From: Sisyra terminalis
Taxonomy: Eukaryota; Arthropoda; Insecta; Neuroptera; Sisyridae
Assembly (NCBI GenBank): GCA_958496175.1
Contig: OY292278.1
Location: 33,232,001 to 33,296,000 of the forward strand
Direction: 5' to 3'
DNA length: 64,000 nucleotides
The notes beneath the pieces were generated by a model. It saw only the letters and a list, made by a program, of their open reading frames with translations, ran no database searches and was not told where the DNA came from. The stretch's first letter is position 1. Each line of letters opens with the position of its first letter. A program made the translations under genes and the position numbers. Below are positions 37,574-49,600 of this stretch, in pieces.

Positions 37574-38450
37574 TTTGCAATATTTATATTATAATATATT
37601 TTCTTAAAAAATACAATCTGTTATTCATAGATATGTTTTACTGAAGAAATAATATGAAGTATTTTCATTTTCGTTAGGAATTTTCATTATTTATGAAATT
37701 TTAAAATTTAATAAGGCTTTCTGATTGCATTCAGTAGAATTTATACTTTGTTCTCGATAACTCTCATCACGACAACCTCTTTTCATTTCTGCGTCTATGA
37801 AATTCATATAAATTCATATTCTTACTTTTTTAAGTCATATCTTGTTTATAATAACGTAAACAGTTTTCTTTCGCAATTTTTTTCAGGTTTATTTTTTTTT
37901 ATTTGGATTTGGAGTAATCAACTTATTATTAGAAACTTGAAACGTTTATATTTATTCGCTGTTTTTATCATTGTCGTTGTAACTGTTATACTTTTCTAAC
38001 TGAAAAAAATAAATAAATTGACAACGATTTTTTTCTATTTATACAATTATACATTGTTGTCTTAGTGAAGTAATATAATTTACTAAAGTAAACTGTAAAC
38101 ATAAATTTGAATAAAAGTTCAAGCAAATGAATTTTTGACGTATTGCCCAGGTACGTATTTAGATTGCCAAGCAACCTTCCACAGCAGTCATTAAGTTGTA
38201 TTGGATCGCTGCGTAATGCCTAAGTAAAAATTAACAACAGAACATTTAGTGTCTTATTTTCGTAATTTTTACAAATAAATAAAGCAAAATAAATATTCTT
38301 ACTTGTATTTGCTTATAATTTAATTAATAAAAAGCCTCGTTTAACGCTTAGACTGACTACTAGTAGCGCTTGTATTGATTTGACTTCCCCTACCAAGGAT
38401 TCACACAGAGCGTAGTAGATAAATCATAACTGATTGTTCTCCACCTCAGG

Positions 38451-38583
38451 TCAACTTTTTTTGTATTTGCTTAGACATGCTTCTTGATTATTCGAACTCC
38501 AGATTGTTCCTTAATGAAGCCTAATTTTTATTGTTTAATATTTCTTTCCTTTAAGTCAAAAATCCTCAAAAAAACATACAGAA
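38451..38583 (+). repeat. dispersed repeat D, left part of an interrupted copy
   Basis: This matches 30781-30930 and is cut by the family B hAT-like element that starts at 38584. The continuation (CCATCTAGAACATCTGATT) appears just right of the element, from about 38836. Confidence 0.5.
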
Positions 38584-38827
38584 CAGTGATGGCAAACCAA
38601 TGACCTGTGAGCCAGATACTGACCCACACAAGCTTGTTTACTGACCCACGCAAGCCAATCATCTGTTACGTGTGCAGAAAGAGACTTTCTTAACGCTTGT
38701 ATCGTCCCCTCTCTGTTTAACCGTGTTAGGCGCTAATGCGTAACATGCACATTAGTGACCCACGTGTTAGTACTTAAAAAATATGAACAAAATTTGACTC
38801 ACACCTCAAAAAGATTCACCATCCCTG
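38584..38827 (+). mobile_element. hAT-like MITE, family B, copy 1, inserted in an older repeat
   Basis: It begins CAGTGATGGCAAACC and ends GATTCACCATCCCTG, imperfect inverted termini typical of hAT elements; it is 244 bases and non-coding. Sequence on both sides (38451-38583 and from 38828) resembles one continuous repeat at 30781-30960, so the element landed in a copy of that repeat. Its right-hand half is similar, on the opposite strand, to 13006-13150. Confidence 0.7.
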
Positions 38828-41800
38828 ATCTTAACCATCTAGAACATCTGATTGTACTTGACCGCTCCCTTTTTATGTATTTTCATGGTTTGATGAGTTT
38901 AAAGCAAGACGCTAAAAGCAAGATCTAAGCACACACCCGCACTTAAAGAGTAGATATGTAAAAATAAACTTAAAAAATTGGTAATTTTTTGTTCTTCTTT
39001 TGTCTTCTATCTGCTATGGTAGAGGTTATCAATCTTTTTTGATTTTCAGTTCATTAGTTACATCAGATTTTTTTCTACATTTTGATTTTTTTAATGATAT
39101 TGGATAATTTTCCATTTCCAAAGCGATTATTTATTTATCCATTTTAGAGCTTTACCAATAAGCAGTAGCTATTCCGTATTTATAGATATCCAAAAATTGG
39201 AAATTCCTTAAAAGTTTTCGAATTGTTTCATTGAATATTTCGCGGAGCTCTTATGACGACATTGCGGCTCTCCGTGGAGCTGCGGCTCACACTTTGAGAA
39301 TCACTGTTCTATAGGCAACGTTAAATTAATATTTTTTTGAGTCCTATTTTTTACATGAATTTTAATTTTTTGCGATATTAAAAATAATAATTTGGTTCAA
39401 AACTGAAAATTACTACCTCAAAATTTATATTAAAATAGAATTGTATTATATTGATGTTGCAAATTGGTCTCTAATTATGTCAAAATAAATCAAGTATAAT
39501 AATAAACTATTGAAGTATGAAAGCAATGGGGATTACATAATGAAAAGCAGAAGTTCACAAATTAAGTCCAAAATCAATGAACTAATTGTTTCCCATTAAT
39601 ACCCTTAGAGAGATTTTAACGTTTAATGGATGCAAATGATTACTATATGAGTATATTCAAGTGATATTCCGTTAGTGGATCTATTCATTAGTATTCAGAC
39701 TATAATTTACAATTTAAGGAGCCACACTCCATTAAACTGTTCTAAATTTACGTTTTACAAGTCTCAACATCATAAATTGAATATTTTAAATTTTCATTAA
39801 AACGAAGAAAAGTAGATGGAAAATTTTTCTGTGTTTTTTGGTGCATATTTTGTGGATTATTTGAAATTGTGAGTTGTCTTGTATGATTTCTGAGAAATAT
39901 GCATTAAAGAAACTCCAATAATGTGCAAATACAACAAATTGATACATTGAAACATTTATCATATCCTCGACAAGAAACTGACAACAAATTCCTGTCTAGT
40001 AAGACAGCGATGTGTAGTTATTTTCTTGTTTGCTGTCGTTTGAAACGCAATAAAACAGAAAATGTGCAACTCTTCATTTATATTCAAGTTTAACAAAGAA
40101 GTCAAACGTTTTTTCTCGAGCTTTTTCGCATGCCGTATCGTTTGAAATTATATCTTGTAGTTGTATGTATGTGAGCTTTATGGATGTGAGCTATACTTGT
40201 GAACTGTATATATATTCACGTTTATCTTTTTTTTTATATTTAAATAAAGAATACGAGATTTTCCTTTTTATGTGACAGACAATTTTATATATTTGTATGT
40301 AAATAACCTGCGAATAGAATTAAATGAAACTGAAAGTAAAACAAATTTTTTATAACATGTTTTTGTAAAATGTAATTTATGTTTTTCCATATTCGAATAA
40401 ATATGAATACTTAATTTTTATATTCAACCCGAAAATAAAAACTAGCCAACACCGCTTAATTTTTCCCCACATTTCCTGATTTTAAAAATTTTAAATTCAA
40501 ATATAACTGTGTTATCCTCGGAAAAAAAAAACATAAACATTCTGAATTCATTATGAATCCACTCTTTGATCTGGCAAATTAGATTTTATTTGGCCAAAAA
40601 AAAAAAAAAGATAAAAATCAATAGCCAAACAAAATGTATATAAAATTTAGTCAAAACATTTATTTAAAACAATTTTCAATGTCCAATCAATTTATTTCAA
40701 CCTAAACAAATACAAGCCACATGAAATTGAGTTTGTTTAATGAATAAAAAATTTGAAATTATTTCAAACGAATAATCTTCGTCTGAGTTGTTTATTAGAA
40801 ATAGGTCGGTATAAAACATCCATTTACGTACGGTTTGCGTATTCAAATATTTACCAAATGGGCAAATCGCACCCAAAGATATATTATATATGAAAGTTGA
40901 AAATTGAGTGATATGAATGTTATATTACTTGACGATTTCAACAAAATTTAATTACTTTAGATTATTTTATGAGAGCTTTGAAGGATCGATTTTAATAACA
41001 AACAAGAGATGAATTATAATCAAACAGAGCTTAAGTAATAGAACGGGATAAGTCGTTTCTTATTCATTTGAAAATTCCACTTAATTTTAATTCCTTCAAA
41101 TCCTTTGAAAATATTGTAGTTGAAGAAAATCTTCTATCTTTTTGCCTTGGTATATGCTTTTGAGAATAAAATTAATACATTTTCGAATTGGTGAATATAA
41201 TACTAAAACATCAATTAGTTTATCTTTATAGATTTTATCAAAAATGTTTTTTTTTCTTCTATTTTGTGTCTAAATTATCTATCCGTGACGATAAATACTT
41301 GAATTGAATAATGATTTTAATCACTTCAATTTTAAATAAAACTTATCGACTATAACTTTTGGTATTTTTTCATTTTATGCTTACATTTAGTTCAAAAGAG
41401 TCAAATGGTTGGTTTTTATGATTGTCCCAGTTCTTGTAATTGAGTAAATCTAAAAGTATTTAAGCTGTCGCTAAAAAAACCCACGAATCATTTTTTTTTT
41501 GATTCCATCATTAAAAAATAGTGTAGAAAAAGGAAGAGAAGCATAGTTCACGGTACACAAAGCGGTCAGTCATGGTGTTTTCCTAATTTTTTTTTTTTAG
41601 GAAAAATTACTTCTTATTTCAACGGCCAAAATGTTTTCAAATACACCCAACGAGTTGATCCAGCATTTGCATATGTTTTTTCTTTTGTCGCTAGGGGGCT
41701 CAGATTCATCCTGAACATCATTCATCTTGATTCATCATTAGATCATCCTAAGCTATCCCGAGCCAGATACGAAGTTAAAGTTAGCAAACTGTCAGGTGTA

Positions 41801-42283
41801 TTTTTATTCAGAACTGTTAGAATCTTCAGAACATGGAGAACATAGATATCGTTGAACTAAATATTCCTGAATTTTACAGTCTAAACAATATCCTTATTAA
41901 CACACCATTAGTAATTTTTCATAAAACATTCACCACCCAATATAGACACTGACACAACTGACAAATAGTAAAAATTGGGATTTGACAGTTGATTTGACAC
42001 AAAATGACAGTTGAAACTAATGAAATGATAATTCAAGTTTGAGCCAATAATCATTAAATTTGTATTCCACTTACAAGGATGCATTTAAGACTTTATATTC
42101 TTTGTCCTTGCCTATGCCACAACACAAACGTTTCCCATTATGTGTTTTGATATTAAAAGTAATTTGTGTTTAAAATTGTATCATATTTTAGTAATCACAA
42201 ACCTTATAACCGGTGTGCCAGTTCAGGCACTAACGGAAAAGGCTACGGCAGTGTATTAAAAACATATTTTTAACAATACCAAA

Positions 42284-42296
42284 GAAGTATAACTTC
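42284..42296. repeat. 13-base dyad motif GAAGTATAACTTC, copy 3
   Basis: Exact match, followed by TCACGCACATACATAAGTAC. It lies some 190 bases before the two-unit tandem repeat at 42483, so both may belong to one old element. Confidence 0.7.
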
Positions 42297-42482
42297 TCAC
42301 GCACATACATAAGTACACCCACTGTTTTTTATTTATTTATCCTACCAATCAAACCATCGAATGTGCAAGCATTACTTTCTAATGACAGTTGCTCCTCAAT
42401 AAAATTAATCAAATTAAGCCCAAACCTTTTTTTATGCTAGCCATCTTCTAGAAAAGGCACTTTATATACTTTAAACTATATC

Positions 42483-42720
42483 AATTCTACACAAATGACA
42501 AAGAACTTACAACTTACGTCATAGCAATTAAATGAGTAGGAAGTTATAGCGACTTGGCAAAAGATGCAGAATATAACCTCAGAAAGGTTATGGAAAATCT
42601 TTCTGCAAATGCTACTTAAAATAATTCTCTACAAATAACGAAGGACTTACTAGTAACGTAAAAGTAATTTTAAGAATAATTATAGCGAATTGGCAATTTA
42701 TGCGATATCCACTTGGCAAT
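42483..42720 (+). repeat. two-unit degenerate tandem repeat
   Basis: Unit 1 (about 42483-42575) and unit 2 (about 42629-42720) share, in order, ATTCTACACAAATGAC / ATTCTCTACAAATAAC, GAACTTAC / GGACTTAC, ACGTCA / ACGTAA, and GTTATAGCGACTTGGCAA / ATTATAGCGAATTGGCAA. Spacing is about 146 bases. Confidence 0.55.
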
Positions 42721-45700
42721 TTTTTTTAGAGTAATTACGGTTGAATAATTGAGGTGTTCTTTTTTAATTCAAACTCGTACGGACACTTCAGAATTTTAAG
42801 AGGATAAGCAACACCTACGAAAATGGAAAGACGTATTAGAAGATGTCGGATGGAATGAAATTAATTGGAAGACATGAGAAGTCGAGGTTGAGCAGGCGAT
42901 TTGATGAACAGAATTTGAACGCTGAAACCTAAAGCTTTTGCAAAAATAATTTATATCGTTTTAAGCTCATTAACTTCCCCAATTTTAAGCTAAATATTGA
43001 TTAAGCGGTTCAGAAAGTAGGTACCTACTAGTTCTATGAAAATTTAACATTTTTCCCTATGGTTGTTTAAAATTAATTTTGTGTTATCTACAAGGTTGCT
43101 CAGTGATAAAAAAAATAGCAATTCAAAAATAAGCAAATAGAAATAAGAATAAGTAGCACAAACAACAAAAAAAGTAAATGAAAACACTTTCGCGCTCAAT
43201 GTTTATTTATTTCCTACATAAATTTAAAAAAAAAATAGAAAAATTATTTTTGATATATATTACAAAAAAAAAAATTTCATAATGCTTTCCTAGATTTTTA
43301 AAAAAATGTTTTAGGAATTGTTTTTTCCATAGCTAAAACCATAGCATTTTTCTATAGCATAAACTTAATATGTAATGTTCACTGAAATCAGTCATGAGCG
43401 ACTTGTTAATATCTGATTACAGCAGACATACTTCTGAATGCTAGATGCAATTAGCCAATAGGATTGCAAGATTTAAACGTTTTCATTTGTTTTGATTATT
43501 GAAATTTTGAAAATTTTACAAACCACGCCCAGATTTAACGCCATACGCAAAATATACGAATACGTATTCGCAGGTATACGCATTGCAATCGATTTTTCGA
43601 CTAAAATCCGTAGTTTTTTTGAAGAAAATATTTTAAATTTTCGAAATTTGGTATGCATTTTTCTAAAACTGTCAACAAAAATATGGTAACTAATAGTATA
43701 ATTGTCAAAATTTTATTGAGCAAGACACTTATATGTTAGACCATACGACGTATGTTGACAAGCATTTTTTAGGATTCGATAAAATAGTGTTCATAAACAA
43801 TGTTTTTTTTTTTTAAAAAAAATATTTCAAATTATTCAAAGGAATGCCAAGTACGCGTTTTATTTTGGTGAATATTTTTAAATATAATTTTGAAAATCAT
43901 ATTCAGAAGTCTTCGTTCATTCTTTACATTTGAACCAAACAGTTAATAATTTACCCTTAAATATCATACACAAAGCCGTTTCAACAAGGCACATAAAAAT
44001 CGTTGCGTCGGATTTTATACAACTGAGAACCAACACTAAAAAGATATATATAAAGCACCTTTTCAGGAAAATACATCGTAAAAGATAAAAAGAGGCCTCA
44101 AAAAATGTTTGCAAAAAATTATTACAGTCCCATACTAAATAAAAGAGCCATCATAAAATAACTAAAAATTCTTAAAAAACGAAGGTGTTTAGATCGTTTT
44201 TTGTGACTTTTGTGTTCGCAAAATGTAAATTTTAATGATTTTATGTTGTTGAAAAGAAATAAAACATCAAAAACTCATAAAAACCAACCCTCTACCCTCC
44301 ACACATCGTCCTTCAACATTATTTTCACATTATATGAAGCTTTAATGGAATAAAACTTTTATGAATTCTTATTATCAAAGTATTTTTTACTTGTTATTAA
44401 ACTATGTGTGTCGCATATAAAAGCTAGGTGAGTTATCAATAGTGCATAATAATTAACCCTCTACAATGTGTGCATAGCAAATAATTGGTGTATTCTTTAA
44501 TTGTGCTGTAGTAGATTCGTGAGTAATTAGTTTAAAGCGCCACAATAGGTTGTAATTGGATGTGTCGAGATTGAGGGAACACATATGTGTGTTAAATCCA
44601 AGTGGAAATGAAGATGAATAATCATATCAAGGTTTTTCTCTTTTCCAAACACGTTTAGATCCATTAATTTAATTACTAGCCAGTTTGTAGCACCTGCGTT
44701 TATCAACTAGTGATATGACCACATCCCACTATTATTCCAACTGCTTAAATTTTAGTCTTTTAAAAGCTTTGTAAGAGCTTTCGTTTCTGAAGTAAATATA
44801 CTGTGTTTGGACGATTTAAGCACTAAATAGGAGGATTCAATTTATTATGGTGAAACTTTATAGTTTTGCATGTTGAATCTGATGGCTAACGTTTACATAT
44901 TGAGAGTACCGGAATTTGTTTAGAATAATTAGTAGATAACATAAAAAGTTAATACATAAAGTATTAAAATTATTTTCAAATTATAATTCCTTTTTCATTT
45001 AAATAAATAAATACTAAAATTTGAACTTTAAACTTTTCGATGATTTTTGTTTTTCATAATTATATATGCATCCTTGACAAAGGAGACGGAAAATTTTGTT
45101 GTTAGATTATTTTAAAGAAAGAATGGTTTTTCATATAAAGAATACTTTGTTTCAACTGTCATTTTGATTTCATTCAACTTATGCCATTTGTCAACTATGT
45201 CAGTATTGAACTGTGAAAATTTCACGTGAAGTTACCTGTTATAAAATATTTTTCATTAGTAAATTTTTTGTAAGACTGTGATTCAATTTAGATCCTTCCA
45301 ATTTGAATCTTTTCTACATGCATTGAACTCGAAAACATGTAGTACACGGTATGCTCAGGCATATAAAAAACAAGGGTTCTATGTATCTCCTATAATGCCC
45401 TATATTAAAAAAAATTGAAATAATTCTAATATTTTCTCTCTAATACCATTTCTTATTTCAAGACTTAATTAAGCCAACACTGCTAGTACTAACTAAGAGT
45501 AAAAAAAGACGTACGAAAGCATGAAAATTTATTTGAGGAATTGGAATTTGCCTACTTTTTTCTACTAACTCAAGTTTATAGAAATAATAATAAAATACCG
45601 TGTGATCCAATTTGACCTGGATTAGTTCAATTAAGACGCTAGGGTAAAACGAATTGGTTATTATTTTCTCTAGATTGATACATCTTTCGATAATATTCAT

Positions 45701-47083
45701 GTAAAGTTTGAGCGGGGTTTATCCATTAGTGTGGATTTGGCTGTCTTTTGCCAACGACACGAAAAATTAAACAAAAAAAACTTAATCTATTGCGTTTTTA
45801 ATGAAATAACGGTTTCGGAATTATTGATAATGTTGTAGACATATTTTGAGGTGCTTACTTAACGAGAACACAAATATTTCAGGGACATTAAGTAATCAGT
45901 GAGATCCTAGAAAATTTGCCTCAGGTGAGTCGCCTATCCATCTCTGAAATCAACGATAACATCGAAAAAGTGTAGAAAAGTGTGTTCAAAAATAGCTGTG
46001 CTAACATCAAAGAGATAGTAAGGACCCTCAAAATATCTTATATATCGACTATACACCTTTCAGTCCACATTAATCCGGTAAACGACAGGATTAGTAGGCA
46101 GACAATTCACCAAAATAATACCTCAAATTCTAAGCTTGATTATAAATAAATTTTTGGTGAAACACGAAACAAAAGTAAATCATAGATTTGCCACCATCCT
46201 CATCAGATTAATTTCCTGATTTTTTTTTTGCGTTTCAAAAACTTAAATATCTGTTCCGGGAAATGCATCATGAATCAATTGACACCATACAGAGAAATTT
46301 GCTGAAAGAACTTAAGGCTGTCTAGATCGAGTTAAATACTAAAAGTTTGAGTGCTTATATTGATTCAAAATGAGCCTATTTTGGATGCGATGAAAAAGAT
46401 TTATATTTAAATACATAAAAATGCTTTTAGGATCAGTATTTTTACTTCCAGATAGTGACATTTATCTTGCAGATAGAATTTTACCCGGAGGATAGAGGAT
46501 AGAGAAAACATGCTTATTTTTGTCTTAGATACGCGTTTATCAACAGATAAATTGTTATCTATTAAATACCCACCTTAAAAATTTTGTCTTTCTCTCCATT
46601 AGTGAAAATATCGATCGTTATAATAATTTTTAATTGTTGTATTAAATATTAATACATATTTTACTTTAAAATTATTACGAGCGGAAGTAAAATATTCCTT
46701 TCTTCCACTTGTCTTCATAAATAATCGGATTAGTGAGTATTTTTCATAAAAATAGTTTTGAATAAAGCTAGATCAGATGAACGTAATATTTATAAAGGAT
46801 AAGATCTGAAAATTTCGTAGGAGTATATTACAGTATATGGCATGTTCCATAATACAGTTGGCCAAAATTGCTTCAGGGCTCTCGTTTCTAACAGACTGAT
46901 GTTTCTCATAGTATTGAACCAGCATTAATATAAAATCGTTAAATTTATAATATTTTTCTCTTCAAAGTAATACCCATTAAATTCATAGTCTTTTTAATAC
47001 GGTAACGTTTGAATAATCTTGAATATTTCATTATTTATAGATCAAACATTTTGCTTCTTTCGTATTTACGCTTCTTGGTTATT

Positions 47084-47171
47084 AAACATAATTTTCTTAT
47101 CTGTAATTCTAATCATGTAAAATTCTAAAACATAATTTTCTTATCCGTTATTTTAATCATGTAAAACTCTA
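47084..47171 (+). repeat. 44-base tandem duplication
   Basis: AAACATAATTTTCTTATC-TGTAATTCTAATCATGTAAAA is followed directly by a second copy with a few substitutions (CCGTTATTTTAATCATGTAAAA). Recent small tandem duplication. Confidence 0.75.
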
Positions 47172-49459
47172 TTATTTTTAATAAAAATCAAAAGAAGCAA
47201 AGTTGAAAAATATTACTTTACTGTCGCACATTTTGCTGATTTTTCAGTTAAGACAGCACATTTTTCATTTTAATTCACATAAATTTGATGCTTCATAATT
47301 TATACGATAAGTTCATATAGTTTTATTTCATTCGATATCTTATCTTTGCTCTACGTTATTTTATGCAATAGTTATGAGATATTTGTGTTATTTGTATTTA
47401 ATTACAAATAGTATTTGCTTGAAACTTTGTCGAGTAGTACATATATTCACTATGCATTGCTCAGATGCCTGGGAAATTTGCATAACAAAAGATGATCTTT
47501 ATCTGAATGAAAAAAGAATAATTTATACATTCTTGAAAGCTATAAAGTGGCATCTACGAGTGGTTTTTGTTAAAATATAATTTACAAGTCAAGAGCTTTT
47601 CAAAATAAGCTTCATAAAATTAGCAACATTTCTTTCAAATGACTAATATATACTTGCAAGCGTACAAAATCAATATACTGTAAATGCTCTCAGTATACTG
47701 TAGGTGCTTGAAGGAAAGCAAATCGAAATCTTAAATTTTCATTCAATGTACCAATTTTGTAATAGAGCTATATAAAACATATTCCTTAGATGAAAATGAG
47801 TTTTTGGGTAAATTAGATATTAACTTTTAAGGACACAATACTTGGACACATGATTGTATTTTTAATGAATGGTAAAAATCATGGAATAACTTTGCTGTAA
47901 GCAGTTTACTGAATAGAAGGATAGACTCTTGCCCAGAAGCTAGATGACAAAACTTACGTGATTGAAATGTGAATGTATTGCCTAATCTTGAAGATGTTGT
48001 TTGGAGAGATCACGTGCAAAACGAAGAGGTCTAACTAGATGAAACCCCAAAAAGAATCCTTGATAAATTCCGAATCGTGGAGAAAGTTATTACACTTCTG
48101 CTACGTCATGTACATAACAAGAAATACTTTCGAGTCCAGTAAATTGTTCCAAGTTGCAATAAAACCAGAACAACTTTGGAAGATAGAGGAAAATTAATAC
48201 TTAAAATTTCAATAGCATTGATTATCGGTCATCTTCAGTCCCGAAGAAGTCGAGAAAAGGTAGAAGTTCTAAAAGATTTTAATAAAGAAACCACCTGAAG
48301 ACATACAATAACATATTTCTCAAACTGAGAAGAAACAAAATCCGGATCTCTAAAGTTTCATTAACAGAATATTGTCACCCTGAAATAGTAATAAATTATT
48401 GGGACATGTTCCGATTCAAAAGAATATTGTGGATATGGAAAAGAATAGAAAACAGTATCGCATCGGCATTTAAGTATCCATTTCAGCTTTCAAATAGACA
48501 TTATAAATATTACTACGAAGATATCAAACACCCCATTGTAAAGAACAGAATTTCAGAAAGTATTCTGATATTTGAAGTTCTCTATGTCTACCTGGAACTG
48601 AACTTACAAATATCCATAGTAAACCAATTGATTACTAATGAAATTCTTTTTCCGGAATTGATGGGATAAATTTGGAATAACATTATAACCAAAAAAAAAA
48701 AAAACAAAACACGAATCTTTTAAAATATAATCCAAAGTAGAGTTTAATATGGAGTAAAAATATAGTTAATAACAGTGACCCTCAGAAGCAGAATAAAAAA
48801 CATAGAATAGTTTAAAAGTTTCAAGAAATAATAAAATAAAAATGAAAGAAATATGGCGACAAATGGACGTTAACTATTCTACGATAAGGACTCAAGAAAG
48901 TTGAAGAATATAATGATATGATCCAAGGAACTCCAAGGAGATCCAAGGAATGCCAGATCACGGAAAAAAGAGTATTTAAATTCTTGAAAAGAGACAAATG
49001 GGAAGATCAGCATTACGATGGAAAATCTACATCGGACAAGTTTAAGCAAAGAAAGATCATAGAAGAGAGATTGGGAAATAAAAGAGTTGTTGAGGGCAAA
49101 TACGGTGAACACGTAATAGAAAAATGCAGTTGAAGAAGAAGGAATAAATAAGAAAAAGGAATGGCACTAAGATGCAATAGCTTATGGGATAAAACATAAA
49201 AGGATTCAAAAGAGAGATGCTGGAAAAATGCTAGATCTTTAACTAAGAAGAACTACATATTCTTCAGTTTTCGGGACATACGAAACTACGGGAGTACGAA
49301 AAGATCCGTTCGTTAACGCTAAAATTTTAAGATAATTCTTGTTTCTGTTTATAGTAGTATGTTTGTTAAATATTAAAAGAATCTATACTTGGATGCACAA
49401 TAAATTATTATTTGGAAAAATTGGCTGAAAAAAATTGTCTTTTTTATTTGGAAAATAAT

Positions 49460-49600
49460 TTCGAACCAGGGGGTCCACACTTCTTTGTTGCTCCGAGGTT
49501 TTCAGACTTCTAAATCCGGCTCCACCTGCAGGTCTCAGGGGCCTATTTTGACCATTTTTCAAAAAAATAGCGTCCAAATGCCCCATTTTGAAATCATGGC
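49460..49600. other. small GC-rich island of unknown origin
   Basis: GAACCAGGGGGTCCACACTTC, CCGGCTCCACCTGCAGGTCTC and AGGGGCCTATTTTGACC give local G+C far above the surroundings. On the minus strand it can be read as 67 codons (GHLDAIFLKNGQNRPLRPAG and on), which I cannot assign to any family. It may be a fragment of an unrecognised element. Confidence 0.35.

Noticed and set aside
42780..42895. Possible LINE tail reading (LRKWKDVLEDVGWNEINWKT)
   Set aside because: One short block only, without the neighbouring motifs seen in the accepted LINE remnants.
43917..44114. Minus-strand frame with a hydrophobic stretch, considered as an alternative signal-peptide exon
   Set aside because: The stretch is not at the N terminus and no donor in the required phase follows it; the exon at 62407-62461 fits far better.
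46255..46420. Faint mariner-like transposase reading (IDTIQRNLLKELKAV) on the plus strand
   Set aside because: Too short and degenerate, with no catalytic box, to support a call.
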